Source: Burkholderiales bacterium
GTDB taxonomy: Bacteria; Pseudomonadota; Gammaproteobacteria; Burkholderiales; SHXO01
Length of the DNA stretch: 64,000 nt
Direction of reading: 5' to 3'
Assembly (NCBI GenBank): GCA_020854105.1
Contig: JADZGB010000029.1
Coordinates: forward strand, 20,146-84,145
Shown piece by piece: positions 19,062 to 28,160 of this stretch. The position numbers and the translations under genes are program-made. The stretch's first letter is position 1. Every line of letters begins with the position of its first letter. Under the pieces are notes generated by a model. The model did no database searches. It was not told the DNA's origin and saw nothing but the letters and a program-made list of their open reading frames with translations.

Positions 19062-20618
19062 ATGACACGTCATCTCGTCTTCATATCTGCGCTGGCGGTG
19101 GCCCTGCTTGCCGGCGGCTGCGGAACCAATCCCGTCACCGGGAAGAGGGAGCTGCAGCTGATGTCGGAAGGTCAGGAAATCCAGATCGGACAGCAGAACT
19201 ACGCTCCGGCCCGGCAATCCCAGGGCGGCGATTACGTGCTCGATCCGGAGTTGACCGCCTATGTGCGCGAAGTGGGGCAGAAGCTGGCGGCAGTCTCGGA
19301 CAGACCGCAGCTGCCCTACGAATTCGTCGTTCTGAACGATTCGCAGCCCAACGCCTGGGCCATGCCCGGCGGCAAGATCGCGTTCAACCGCGGCCTGCTC
19401 TACGAGCTCGACAGCGAGGCGGAGCTGGCTGCGGTGCTCGGCCACGAGATCGTGCATGCGGCTGCGCGCCACGGTGCCAAGGGCATCGAGCGCGGCATGC
19501 TGCTCCAGGGGGTCATCATGGCAGTCGGGATCGGCACGGCGGACAGTCGCTATTCCCAGCTCTTCGTCGGCGGCGCACAGGTCGCTGCGCAGCTGGCGAA
19601 CCAGAAGTACGGCCGGGACGCCGAGTCGATATCCGATCGCTACGGCATGCAGTACATGAAGGAGGCGGGCTACGATCCGGCTGCCGCCGTCACGCTCCAG
19701 GAAACCTTCGTGCGGCTGAGCGAGGGCCGCAATCCGAGCTGGCTCGAGGGCCTGTTCGCCAGTCATCCGCCATCACCGGCGCGCGTCGAGGCGAACAGGC
19801 AGACGCTGCAGGAGATCGGCGCGGGAGGTGAATGGGGGCGCGAACGCTACGCCGAGCGTACCGCCGGGCTGCGCGAGCGACGGCCGGCCTACAAGGCCTA
19901 TGATGCAGGCGTGCAGGCGCTGGCCAAGGGCGATGCGGCAGCGGCGGCCGCACGCGCCGAGGAGGCGCTCGCCATCGAGCCGCGCGAGGCACTGTTCCAC
20001 GAACTGCTTGGCGACGTGGCGATGTCACGCAAGCGCCCTGAGGGGGCACTGGACCACTACGCGCGAGCGATGGAGCTCAATCCGGACTACTTCAAGCCGG
20101 TCGTCCAGAGCGGCATCGCCCTGTTCAACCTGGGACGTCGCAACGAGGCTCGGGACTACCTGCAGCGCAGCGTCAAACTGCTGCCAACCGCACCCGCTCA
20201 CTATCTGCTCGGTGTCATGGCGGAAGAACGCGGAGACCTGCAGAACGCGCTGAACAACTACCAGGTCGCGGCCGGCTCGGACTCCGAACTCGGCAAGCAG
20301 GCCACCCAGCGCTTCGTGCGCCTGGACCTGCCGCGCAATCCCGAGCGATACATCCGCTCCGCCCCGCGCCTGGCAGAGGACGGCACGCTGTACGCGGTGG
20401 TGCAGAACGCGGGACCGGTGGCGCTGGCCGACGTGCGCCTGCGCATGGTGCGCACGGACGGCCAGCGTATCCTCGACCAGTCCGCGCTGCTGCGCGTGCC
20501 ATCACTCGGACCCGGCAAGCAGGCACAGGTGGCGATCGCGCGCGACGTGCGGGTCGCGGATCCGAATCAGCTGCGGCAGTTCCGGGTCGTTGTGGAACAG
20601 GCCGAAGTGGCGCAGTAG
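19062..20618 (+). CDS. M48 family metalloprotease lipoprotein with TPR repeats (BepA/YfgC-like)
   Basis: A 518-residue predicted outer-membrane-associated zinc protease. The lipobox LAGGC puts the lipidated Cys at residue 20. The zinc motif HEIVH is at 128-132, with the third Glu in YGRDAESISDRYG. TPR-like helices occupy about 270-390, and a C-terminal beta-rich domain (TLYAVVQNAGPVALADV) follows. The ATG at 19062 is chosen since GGAG lies 8 bp upstream and the signal peptide starts there. By analogy with BepA it may assist outer-membrane protein assembly; the C-terminal domain suggests an extra function. It is divergent from nfeD. Confidence 0.92.
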   Translation: MTRHLVFISALAVALLAGGCGTNPVTGKRELQLMSEGQEIQIGQQNYAPARQSQGGDYVLDPELTAYVREVGQKLAAVSDRPQLPYEFVVLNDSQPNAWAMPGGKIAFNRGLLYELDSEAELAAVLGHEIVHAAARHGAKGIERGMLLQGVIMAVGIGTADSRYSQLFVGGAQVAAQLANQKYGRDAESISDRYGMQYMKEAGYDPAAAVTLQETFVRLSEGRNPSWLEGLFASHPPSPARVEANRQTLQEIGAGGEWGRERYAERTAGLRERRPAYKAYDAGVQALAKGDAAAAAARAEEALAIEPREALFHELLGDVAMSRKRPEGALDHYARAMELNPDYFKPVVQSGIALFNLGRRNEARDYLQRSVKLLPTAPAHYLLGVMAEERGDLQNALNNYQVAAGSDSELGKQATQRFVRLDLPRNPERYIRSAPRLAEDGTLYAVVQNAGPVALADVRLRMVRTDGQRILDQSALLRVPSLGPGKQAQVAIARDVRVADPNQLRQFRVVVEQAEVAQ

Positions 20619-20664
20619 ACGTCCTGACGCCCGGCTGCCCGCGCGCGCCCGCGCCACATCCCGT

Positions 20665-21771
20665 CTACGAGACCACTTCGGGAGCCGCGTTGCGCATCGC
20701 CGCGATCGCGTCCCAGTCCCACTCGATTCCCAGTCCCGGTGTCTGCGGGGGAAGCGCGTAGCCGTCCTGCATCACCACACGCGAGTGCGTGATGCGGTCC
20801 AGTTGCGGAATGTGCTCGAGCCAGGTGGCATTCGGTACGGCGAGCACCAGGGGCAGATGGATCTCCATCAGGAAGTGCGGGCAGACCTGCACATTGAAGC
20901 TCTCGCACAGATGCGCGACCTTGAGCCAGGGCGTGATGCCGCCGACACGGCCCACGTCCACCTGCACGATGCTGCATGCGCCGCGCTGCAGGTACTCGCG
21001 GAAATGCGCCGGGTGATAGAGCGACTCGCCGATGGCGATCGGAATGGAGGTCGACTGGGCGAGCAGAACGTGGCCGTTGAGGTCCTCGGCAGGCAGCGGC
21101 TCCTCGAACCAGAAGATGTCCAGAGCCTCGTAGTGCCGCGCCCGGCGGATCGCTTCCGACACCGTGAAGCCCTGATTGGCGTCGGTCATGATGTCGTAGT
21201 CGTCGCCCAGCGCTTCGCGCACCGCAGACAGGCGGGCGACATCCTCGGCCACGTGCGGGCGGCCGATCTTGATCTTCACCGCCTTGAACCCCCTGGCCCT
21301 GGCGGCCTGGGCGTTCTCCACCACCTCCGTCGGCGACAGATGCAGCCAGCCGCCCTCGGTGTCGTACACCGGGATGCGCCTCTGGGCGCCACCGGCCATC
21401 ACGTGCAGCGGCAGATCCGCCCGCCGGCAGCGCAGATCCCACAGTGCGGTGTCCACGCAGCACAGGGCGATGCTGGTGATCGCGCCCACCGAGGTGGCGT
21501 GGGTGTGCATGAACAGGTCCTTCCAGATCTCCTCGACCATGGCCGGATCGCGACCGATCAGGCGCGGCGCCATGTGGTCGCGCAACAAGGCCACCACCGA
21601 CGATCCGCCCGTGCCGATGGTGTAGGAGTAGCCGGTACCCTCCGATCCGTCGTCGCAGAAGATGCGCAGCATTGGCGTCTCCTGCATCGAGAAGGTCTGA
21701 ATCGCGTCGCTGCGCGGGACGTGCGGCCTGAGATCCACCTGAAAAATCTCGACGCGCGTGATCCTTGCCAT
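20665..21771 (-). CDS. Mandelate racemase/muconate-lactonizing enzyme superfamily protein
   Basis: A 368-residue enolase-superfamily TIM-barrel enzyme. The mandelate racemase-type catalytic set is present: Lys166 and Lys168 (KIK motif), metal ligands Asp197 (DANQG), Glu223 or Glu224 (FEEP) and Glu249 (GES), the Asp272 partner and base His299 (CPHF). This set abstracts a proton next to a carboxylate, in racemisation or dehydration of a hydroxy acid. The substrate cannot be assigned. It lies 61 bp upstream-side of the thiolase gene, on the same strand as the beta-oxidation genes. Confidence 0.87.
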   Translation of the reverse strand: MARITRVEIFQVDLRPHVPRSDAIQTFSMQETPMLRIFCDDGSEGTGYSYTIGTGGSSVVALLRDHMAPRLIGRDPAMVEEIWKDLFMHTHATSVGAITSIALCCVDTALWDLRCRRADLPLHVMAGGAQRRIPVYDTEGGWLHLSPTEVVENAQAARARGFKAVKIKIGRPHVAEDVARLSAVREALGDDYDIMTDANQGFTVSEAIRRARHYEALDIFWFEEPLPAEDLNGHVLLAQSTSIPIAIGESLYHPAHFREYLQRGACSIVQVDVGRVGGITPWLKVAHLCESFNVQVCPHFLMEIHLPLVLAVPNATWLEHIPQLDRITHSRVVMQDGYALPPQTPGLGIEWDWDAIAAMRNAAPEVVS

Positions 21772-21832
21772 TTCACTCCTCCTGATCTGTTCTTAGCGCG
21801 GCCCGCGCCGCAGTGTCTCGGACGGACGGCGG

Positions 21833-23038
21833 CTACCCGTGCAGCGCCTCGAACACAGCGGCAGCACCCATCCCCGTGCCGACGCACATGGTAACCATTC
21901 CGTACCTGAGATTGCGGCGCCGCAGGCCGTGCACCAGAGTCGCCGTCCGGATGGCCCCGGTAGCGCCCAGCGGATGGCCCAGTGCGATGGCGCCGCCGAG
22001 TGGATTGACCTTCGACGGATCGAGGCCGAGATCATCGATCACTGCCAGGCTCTGCGCCGCGAACGCCTCGTTCAGTTCGATCCAGTCCATGTCCTCCTGG
22101 CGCAGATTGACCTGTCGCAGCACCTTCGGGATCGCCAGCTTCGGACCGATGCCCATGATCTCCGGCGGCACGCCCGCGACCGCGAATCCCAGGAAGCGCG
22201 CCAGCGGCTCGAGCTGGTAGCGCCGCAGGGCGGTTTCGCTCACCACGATCACCGCGCCGGCACCATCCGAGGTCTGCGAGCTGTTTCCGGCGGTCACCGA
22301 CCCGTCTGCGGCGAACGCGGGCCTGAGCTGCGCCAGCACCTCGGGCGTGGTCCCCGCGCGTGGACCCTCGTCCACACTCACCGTCCGCGCAGCGTGCCTT
22401 ACTTCGTGGCTCGACAGATCCGCCAGCTTCTCGTCGATGGTCACGGGCAGGATCTCGTCGTGGAACTCGCCGGACTGGATCGCCGCCAGTGCCTTGCGGT
22501 GACTGTGCGTGGCGAAGGCATCCTGGGCGGCTCGATCGATCTTCCACTGCCGGGCAACCTTCTCCGCGGTGATGCCCATGCCGTAGCCGATGCCGATGTT
22601 CTCGTCGCGGTCGAAGATGTGCTCGCTGAACGAAATCTTGTTGCCGCCCATCGGGATCATGCTCATGCTCTCGGTGCCGGCAGCGATCATCACCTGCGCT
22701 TCACCCAGGCGCACGCGGTCGGCGGCGATGGCGACCGCCTGCAGGCCCGACGAACAGAAACGGTTGACGGTCATGCCCGCCACCGTGTTCGGCAGACCCG
22801 CGAGCAGCAGTGCGACGCGTGCGACATTCATGCCCTGCTCCGCTTCGGGAATCGCACAGCCGGCCACCACGTCGTCGATGGCGCTCGGCTCGAGCAACGG
22901 CAGTTCCGCCAGCGTGGCCCTCAGCGCGTGAGCGAGCAGCTCATCCGGACGCACGTTCCTGAACATGCCGCGCGGCGCCTTGCCCACCGGCGTGCGCCGG
23001 GCGGCAACGATGTATGCGTCCTGGATTTGCTTTGCCAT
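21833..23038 (-). CDS. fadA: Acetyl-CoA acyltransferase (3-ketoacyl-CoA thiolase)
   Basis: A 401-residue thiolase performing the last step of beta-oxidation: 3-ketoacyl-CoA plus CoA gives acetyl-CoA plus a shortened acyl-CoA. The active-site Cys95 is in NRFCSSGLQ, the His in GHPLGATG, and the second Cys in CVGTGMG near the C-terminus. It lies 86 bp downstream of the bifunctional fad gene, and an inverted-repeat element fills the gap. The pair should form the trifunctional oxidation system. Biosynthetic thiolases share these motifs, but length and neighbour favour FadA. Confidence 0.93.
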   Translation of the reverse strand: MAKQIQDAYIVAARRTPVGKAPRGMFRNVRPDELLAHALRATLAELPLLEPSAIDDVVAGCAIPEAEQGMNVARVALLLAGLPNTVAGMTVNRFCSSGLQAVAIAADRVRLGEAQVMIAAGTESMSMIPMGGNKISFSEHIFDRDENIGIGYGMGITAEKVARQWKIDRAAQDAFATHSHRKALAAIQSGEFHDEILPVTIDEKLADLSSHEVRHAARTVSVDEGPRAGTTPEVLAQLRPAFAADGSVTAGNSSQTSDGAGAVIVVSETALRRYQLEPLARFLGFAVAGVPPEIMGIGPKLAIPKVLRQVNLRQEDMDWIELNEAFAAQSLAVIDDLGLDPSKVNPLGGAIALGHPLGATGAIRTATLVHGLRRRNLRYGMVTMCVGTGMGAAAVFEALHG

Positions 23039-23056
23039 CCTCGATCGGCCTCATCG

Positions 23057-23113
23057 CCACCAAGGGCACGAAGAGGTTCCGGGGTGTTCCTCCGTGTCCT
23101 TCGTGTCCTCGTG
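23057..23113. repeat. Intergenic inverted-repeat element (CACGAAG type), diverged
   Basis: Left part CCACCAAGGGCACGAAG (23057-23073) pairs imperfectly with CTTCGTGTCCTCGTG (23099-23113). The layout matches the element at 11446-11539 but with a shorter loop. It sits between the thiolase and the FadN-type gene. Confidence 0.5.
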
Positions 23114-23124
23114 CTGAAAAGTCT

Positions 23125-25614
23125 TCAGTTCCGCAACGGCTTCCCGGTCCTGAGCGTGTGCTCGATGCGCGCCTGGGTCTTCTCGGTGGCGAGCAGTTCC
23201 ATGAATCCGCGCCGCTCGAGCGCGAGCAGCCACGCCTCGTCCACCAGCGTACCGCCCTCCACGTCGCCGCCGCACATGACGCAGGCCACCTGGCTGCCGA
23301 CCAGGTAGTCGTGCTCCGAGATGTACTGCCCCTCCAGCATATTCGCCATATAGGCCTTGATCGTGGCAATCGCGCTGCGCCCGGCGACGGGAATGCCGGC
23401 CGGCGGCAGCGGAGCACGATATCCGGCCTCGACCAGTGCGTTCAGTTCGCTCTTCGCCACGTGCAGCACCTCGGCGCGATTCATCACGATGCGGTCGCAC
23501 GCCCCCAGGTAGCCCAGATCCCGTGCCTGCACGGCGGACTTGCCGACCTCGGCCGTGGCGACGTTCTGGAAGTAGCGGCGCAGGTACGGGAACACGTCCC
23601 CCCCGCGCGCCTCCTGCGCGGCGCGCAGTGCCAGCTCCTTGCAGCCGCCGCCCGCGGGGAGCAGGCCGATGCCGGGCTCGACCAGGCCCACATAGCTCTC
23701 CAGCGCGGCCACGGTACGCGAGGAATGCAGGATGATCTCGCAGCCCCCGCCGAGCGCCAGCCCTTCGACTGCGCTCACGGCCGGGACGCTGCTGTACTTC
23801 CACGCCTGGGTCATCGCCTGGAACTGCTCGACGATCTCCTCCACCCGGGCGAGCCGCCCCGCCATCAGAGCGTCCGCGACGTTGAGCCTGCGTGCCGCTT
23901 TCAGCACGGCCGACTCGGCCTGCCTGCGCACCTGCTTCATTATCCGCGCGAAACCCGACGACCTGGGCGAATCGGACGCGCGCGCGGACTGGCCCGAGAC
24001 GTTCGCCCCGGCCGAGAACGGCGGCTGCGGCTGCCACAGGATCAGGCCCTTGAAGCCGCGTTCGGCCTCCTCGAGCGCCTGCCTGACTCCGTGGATGACT
24101 TCCTCGGAGATGGTGTTCATCTTCGTGCGGAAGCCGAGCACGGCGATATCGTCGCCCGTGCTCCACATGCGCACCGCTGCCGTCTCGAGCACGGTGGTGC
24201 CGTGGCCGGAGTGCTCGCCCACCAGCCGATCCGGACAGGGCTGGCGCCGGTACACCGGCAGCGCCGGGCGCGGCACCGCGATGGCGCGCGCCGCGCTGTA
24301 CGAACCGTCCGGCTGGTGCACCCCGGTGCGTGCCGGTTCGTGCACCCACGCCGGCAGCGCCACGTCGCTCATCGTCCGGCCGGCGCGGATGTCCTGGTCG
24401 ATCCAGCCGGTCACACGCTGCCATCCGATCGCCTGCCACAACTCGAACGGCCCCTGGCTCCAGCCGAAACCCCAGCGCATGGCGAGGTCGACATCGCGCG
24501 CGTTGTCCGCGATCTCGCCCAGGTGCACCGCGCAGTAGTGCAGCATGTCGCGCAGGCATGCCCACAGGAAGCGGGCGTGCGGATGGGTGCTGGCGCGCAG
24601 CCGGTCGAAGCGCTCCACCGGATCGCGCGTCTTCAGGATGGCGGCCACGCCGGCGTCGGCCTCTGCTGCCGATGCCCGGTAGTCCATGCTCGTGCGATCC
24701 AGCACCTCGATGTTCCGGCCCGCCTTGCGGTAGATGCCGCGCCCGGACTTCTGACCCAGTGCTGCGGCCTCGAGCAGCGCGCGGTACCAGACGGGCAGCA
24801 CGAAGTGCCGGTGCCAGGGATCCTCGGGCAGTCCCTGCGTCATCGTGTTCACCACGTGCGCCAGCGTATCGAGTCCCACCAGGTCGGCCGTGCGATACGT
24901 GGCGCTCCTCGGCCGCCCGATCAACGGACCGGTGAGCGCGTCCACCACGTCGAAGCCGAGGTCGAAGGTCTGCGTGTGATGAAATGCCGCGAGGATGGAG
25001 AACACGCCGATGCGGTTGGCGATGAAGTTCGGCGTGTCCTTTGCCCGCACCACCCCCTTGCCCATCGCCGAGACCAGGAAGGCCTCGAGCCGGTCCAGCA
25101 TGGCCGGGTCGCTCTCGCGCGCGGGGATCAGCTCCACCAGGTACATGTAGCGCGGCGGATTGAAGAAGTGCACGCCGCAGAAGCGCGGGCGCACCGCCTC
25201 CGGCAACGCCTGCGCGAGCGCCTGGATCGACAGGCCGGAGGTGTTGGTCGCGAATACCGTGGCCTCGTTCAGGTGCGGCGTGATGCGTGCGTACAGTGCA
25301 TTCTTGATGCCGATGCGCTCGGCCACCGCCTCGACGATCAGGTCGCACTCGTGCAGCTTCCCCAGATCCTGATCGTAGTTGGCCGCCTCGATGTGCGCGG
25401 CCAGCGCAGGCGAGGCCAGCGGCTGCGGATCGATGCCGCGCAGTCCCTCGATCGCCTTGCGCGCGCTGGCGTTCGGATCACCCTCCTTCGATGCGAGTTC
25501 GAACAGAACGACACGCACGCCGGCGTTGGCGAAATGCGCGGCGATCTGCGCACCCATGACGCCGGCGCCGAGGACGGCCACCTTGCGCACCGGCAGCATG
25601 GCAGTGCGTTGCAT
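23125..25614 (-). CDS. FadN-type bifunctional 3-hydroxyacyl-CoA dehydrogenase / enoyl-CoA hydratase
   Basis: An 829-residue fusion. The N-terminal half is a 3-hydroxyacyl-CoA dehydrogenase with NAD motif GAGVMG at 16-21, HFFNPPRYM and a C-terminal HAD helical domain. The C-terminal half (about 540-800) is an enoyl-CoA hydratase/crotonase domain (GLALGGGCEI, GIGLLPAGGG). This domain order is the reverse of E. coli FadB and matches Bacillus FadN. Start is taken at the ATG at 25612-25614; a Met five codons later is also possible. The reading frame continues far upstream without homology. It stands between fadL and fadA on the same strand. Confidence 0.9.
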   Translation of the reverse strand: MQRTAMLPVRKVAVLGAGVMGAQIAAHFANAGVRVVLFELASKEGDPNASARKAIEGLRGIDPQPLASPALAAHIEAANYDQDLGKLHECDLIVEAVAERIGIKNALYARITPHLNEATVFATNTSGLSIQALAQALPEAVRPRFCGVHFFNPPRYMYLVELIPARESDPAMLDRLEAFLVSAMGKGVVRAKDTPNFIANRIGVFSILAAFHHTQTFDLGFDVVDALTGPLIGRPRSATYRTADLVGLDTLAHVVNTMTQGLPEDPWHRHFVLPVWYRALLEAAALGQKSGRGIYRKAGRNIEVLDRTSMDYRASAAEADAGVAAILKTRDPVERFDRLRASTHPHARFLWACLRDMLHYCAVHLGEIADNARDVDLAMRWGFGWSQGPFELWQAIGWQRVTGWIDQDIRAGRTMSDVALPAWVHEPARTGVHQPDGSYSAARAIAVPRPALPVYRRQPCPDRLVGEHSGHGTTVLETAAVRMWSTGDDIAVLGFRTKMNTISEEVIHGVRQALEEAERGFKGLILWQPQPPFSAGANVSGQSARASDSPRSSGFARIMKQVRRQAESAVLKAARRLNVADALMAGRLARVEEIVEQFQAMTQAWKYSSVPAVSAVEGLALGGGCEIILHSSRTVAALESYVGLVEPGIGLLPAGGGCKELALRAAQEARGGDVFPYLRRYFQNVATAEVGKSAVQARDLGYLGACDRIVMNRAEVLHVAKSELNALVEAGYRAPLPPAGIPVAGRSAIATIKAYMANMLEGQYISEHDYLVGSQVACVMCGGDVEGGTLVDEAWLLALERRGFMELLATEKTQARIEHTLRTGKPLRN

Positions 25615-25628
25615 CGGTTCGGCCGCTC

Positions 25629-26900
25629 TCAGAAGCTGTACGTGACCTGTGCGCTGAGGATATCCACGCTGCTGTCGTACTCGCCGCGCAGCCGCCCGTT
25701 GACCGGCGTCTGGTTGTCGTCGATGGATGCGCCGGGAATGAACAGATGGGCATAGCCGAAGTCGACCGCCAGGTTCGCGCGCGGCTTCCATTGCGCGCCG
25801 AAAGCCACCCAGGTGCGGCTGTTGTCCGGAATGCGGGCGGTGCGGAAGTCGTCGGGAACCGGCGTCTCGTCGTACGCGACGCCTCCACGCAGCTTCCATG
25901 CGTCGTTCAGCCGGTAGCTCAGTCCGAACGAGATGCGCCAGCTGTCGTCCCAGTTCTCGGGGGTGGACTGCAGCAGCGTCCCGTTCGCGCGGTAGATATC
26001 GAGGGTCTTGAAGCGGCTCCAGTTGGTCCAGGTCACGTCGCCCATGAAGTCCCAGCGATCGTCGAAGCGCTGGAACACGCTGAGCGATGCGCTCTCCGGC
26101 AGCGTAGTCCTGGCATAGGCCGGACCGTCAGGCGCCGCAGCGGAGGGCACCAGCGCCGGGCGGCGAAACGTGACATCGCCCTCCAGCTCGTGCCTGATCG
26201 CGGAGCGGTAGGCCAGTCCCACGCGCAGGTCCGGGGTCGCGGAAAAGATCACACCCGCGTTCCAGCCCCAGCTGTCGTCGTCCTCGCCCTCGACCTTCAC
26301 CTTGCCCTCACCGCCCAGTCCGAAATTGACTGCCCGGGTGAGTGTGGCCTCCGCATACTGGTAATTCAGACCCGCGCCGATCGACAGCCGCTCGTTCACC
26401 TTGAAGGCCACGGAGGGGTTGATGTTGATCGTCTTGACCTCCGATTCGATCGCCTGGAAGCGGCCCATCCAGTCGTCATCGTATTCGGTCTTCAGACCGA
26501 AGGGCGCGTTCACACCCACGCCGACCGCCAGGCGTTCGGTCAGCCGCCAGGAGAGATACGCATTGGGCACGAGCGCCCAGCTGCCGGCATCGCCGCCCTC
26601 GCCGCCCAGCGGCTTGCCCGCGCCGGCGATCGATCCGTCGTTGTCGAACTCGGCAGAGGGTCTGATCGCGTGTCCCGCGACCACCAGCTGGCGGCCGGGC
26701 AGGAACACGAGCCCGGCTGGATTGAAGAAGATGGTGCTGGCATCCTCCGCCGCCGCGGCAGCGCCTGCATAGGCATTGCCCAGGCCGCTGGCATTCTGTT
26801 CGATCAAGGCGAATCCAGCCGCATGTCCGGTGCCGGATATCGCGCCGGCGAGGCCCCCCAGTGCCACCAGACATGCCAGCCGTGCTCCACTGCAGTTCAT
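25629..26900 (-). CDS. fadL: FadL/OmpP1/TodX family long-chain fatty acid outer membrane porin
   Basis: A 423-residue beta-barrel taking up hydrophobic compounds across the outer membrane. It has a signal peptide ending GTGHA and the family N-terminal plug sequence AGFALIEQNASGLGNAYAG, followed by STIFFNPAG. The C-terminal residue is Phe (TYSF), as in outer-membrane barrels. The start at 26898-26900 has GGAGGAGAG upstream. It is directly upstream (14 bp) of the FadN-type gene, matching a role in fatty acid uptake; other members carry aromatic hydrocarbons, so the substrate is not certain. Confidence 0.92.
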   Translation of the reverse strand: MNCSGARLACLVALGGLAGAISGTGHAAGFALIEQNASGLGNAYAGAAAAAEDASTIFFNPAGLVFLPGRQLVVAGHAIRPSAEFDNDGSIAGAGKPLGGEGGDAGSWALVPNAYLSWRLTERLAVGVGVNAPFGLKTEYDDDWMGRFQAIESEVKTININPSVAFKVNERLSIGAGLNYQYAEATLTRAVNFGLGGEGKVKVEGEDDDSWGWNAGVIFSATPDLRVGLAYRSAIRHELEGDVTFRRPALVPSAAAPDGPAYARTTLPESASLSVFQRFDDRWDFMGDVTWTNWSRFKTLDIYRANGTLLQSTPENWDDSWRISFGLSYRLNDAWKLRGGVAYDETPVPDDFRTARIPDNSRTWVAFGAQWKPRANLAVDFGYAHLFIPGASIDDNQTPVNGRLRGEYDSSVDILSAQVTYSF

Positions 26901-26949
26901 CCCACTCTCCTCCGTCGATGTCGCCTGCACGCCAGGCGCGTTGTCCCCT

Positions 26950-27378
26950 TCACTTCTCGGTCACCGCCAGCGGGCGCGGACGCCGGTCCGCGCCGACCGC
27001 CACGTAGGTCAGCGTTGCCTCGGTCACCTTGACCGTGATCTCCTGCTCGAAGCGCCGTTGCGCATACACCTCCACGTTGACCGTGATCGAGGTTCTGCCC
27101 ACGCGCGCGACGTCGGCGAAGAAGCTCACCAGGTCGCCGATCAGCACCGGCTGCTTGAACACGAACGAATTGACCGCGATGGTCGCGACCCGGCCCTTGG
27201 CCAGGCGCAGAGCCGGAATGCTGCCGGCAATGTCCACCTGGGACATGATCCAGCCGCCGAAGATGTCGCCCGAGGGATTGGCATCGGCTGGCATGGGCAC
27301 CACGCGCAGCACCGGTTCGCGGCCGCTGGGCAGTTCCACGTGCAGCTCGGTCGGATCCAACTCCTGTCCCCCGATCAT
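26950..27378 (-). CDS. Acyl-CoA thioesterase, YciA/cytosolic hot-dog type
   Basis: A 142-residue hot-dog protein of the YciA/Acot family. It has the signature PSGDIFGGWIMSQVDIAGS (residues 35-53; Asp49 likely catalytic) and the C-terminal part with FVFKQPVLIGDLVSF. YciA enzymes release free acids from acyl-CoAs and recycle CoA. The ATG overlaps the stop of the enoyl-CoA hydratase gene as ATGA (27375-27378), so the two are translationally coupled. Confidence 0.9.
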   Translation of the reverse strand: MIGGQELDPTELHVELPSGREPVLRVVPMPADANPSGDIFGGWIMSQVDIAGSIPALRLAKGRVATIAVNSFVFKQPVLIGDLVSFFADVARVGRTSITVNVEVYAQRRFEQEITVKVTEATLTYVAVGADRRPRPLAVTEK

Positions 27379-28160
27379 CGTCCGGTGAACGCCGGTGCAC
27401 GCTTGTGCACGAACGCATCGACACCCTCGGCGAGATCGGCGGTCGCTGCACAGCGCGCGAAGGCGAAGAGTTCCTCTTCCATCTGTGTCTCGATGGAGCG
27501 CGACGACGAGGCATTGAGCAGCCGCTTGGCCTCGCCGTAGGCAATGGTGGGTCCGTTCGCCAGTCGGTGCGCCAGTTCCCGCGTCCGTGACGCGCGTTGC
27601 GCGGCGGGCACGACCCAGTTCACCAGCCCGAGCTGCTGCGCGGTGGCCGCGTCGAACAGGTCGGGCAGCATGGTCAGCTCCATCGCGCGCTTCATGCCTA
27701 CCAGGCGGGGCAGGAAGTGCGTGCTGCCACCGTCGGGGCTCGCTCCGATGCTGGCATAGGCAAGAGAGAAGCGCGTGCCCTGCTCGGCGAGCGCGAGGTC
27801 GGCCGCGCACATGATGCTGAATCCGGCGCCCGCCACGGCCCCATGCACGCTCGCCAGCACCGGCTTCGGCATGCGGCGCAGGGACTGGATGGCGAAGTGC
27901 ATCTCGCGTCCCCAGCTCACGATGATCCGGGCCAGCTCGGCGATGCGCTCGGCGAACAGCGCTACGTCGCCGCCGGCGACGAAGGCCTTGCCACGGCCCT
28001 CCAGCACCACGCAGCGCACCGCGGCATCGTGCTCGAGCGTCTCGGCCGCTTCGCGGAACTCGATCATCATGCGCTCGTCCAGCGCGTTCATCACCTGCGG
28101 CCGGTCGAAGGCGATCGTGCCGATGCCTTCCTCCACTGCCACCACCACGCTCCGGTTCAT
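27375..28160 (-). CDS. Enoyl-CoA hydratase/isomerase family protein
   Basis: A 261-residue crotonase-fold protein. The oxyanion-hole segments are GKAFVAGGD and HGAVAGAGFS. At the position of the hydratase Glu motif (PExxxG) it has ASPDGGS, that is, an Asp rather than the first Glu; this pattern occurs in PaaG-type and other enoyl-CoA isomerases, so isomerase activity is as likely as hydration. Start at the ATG 28158-28160 overlaps the FadE stop as ATGA, and its own stop overlaps the thioesterase start. The three genes form a tightly coupled unit. Confidence 0.88.
   Translation of the reverse strand: MNRSVVVAVEEGIGTIAFDRPQVMNALDERMMIEFREAAETLEHDAAVRCVVLEGRGKAFVAGGDVALFAERIAELARIIVSWGREMHFAIQSLRRMPKPVLASVHGAVAGAGFSIMCAADLALAEQGTRFSLAYASIGASPDGGSTHFLPRLVGMKRAMELTMLPDLFDAATAQQLGLVNWVVPAAQRASRTRELAHRLANGPTIAYGEAKRLLNASSSRSIETQMEEELFAFARCAATADLAEGVDAFVHKRAPAFTGR

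Noticed and set aside
22032..25348. Long frames in other phases across fadA and the FadN-type gene
   Set aside because: Frame-shifted readings with Arg/Gly/Ala-rich composition; the true frames hold intact thiolase, dehydrogenase and hydratase motifs.
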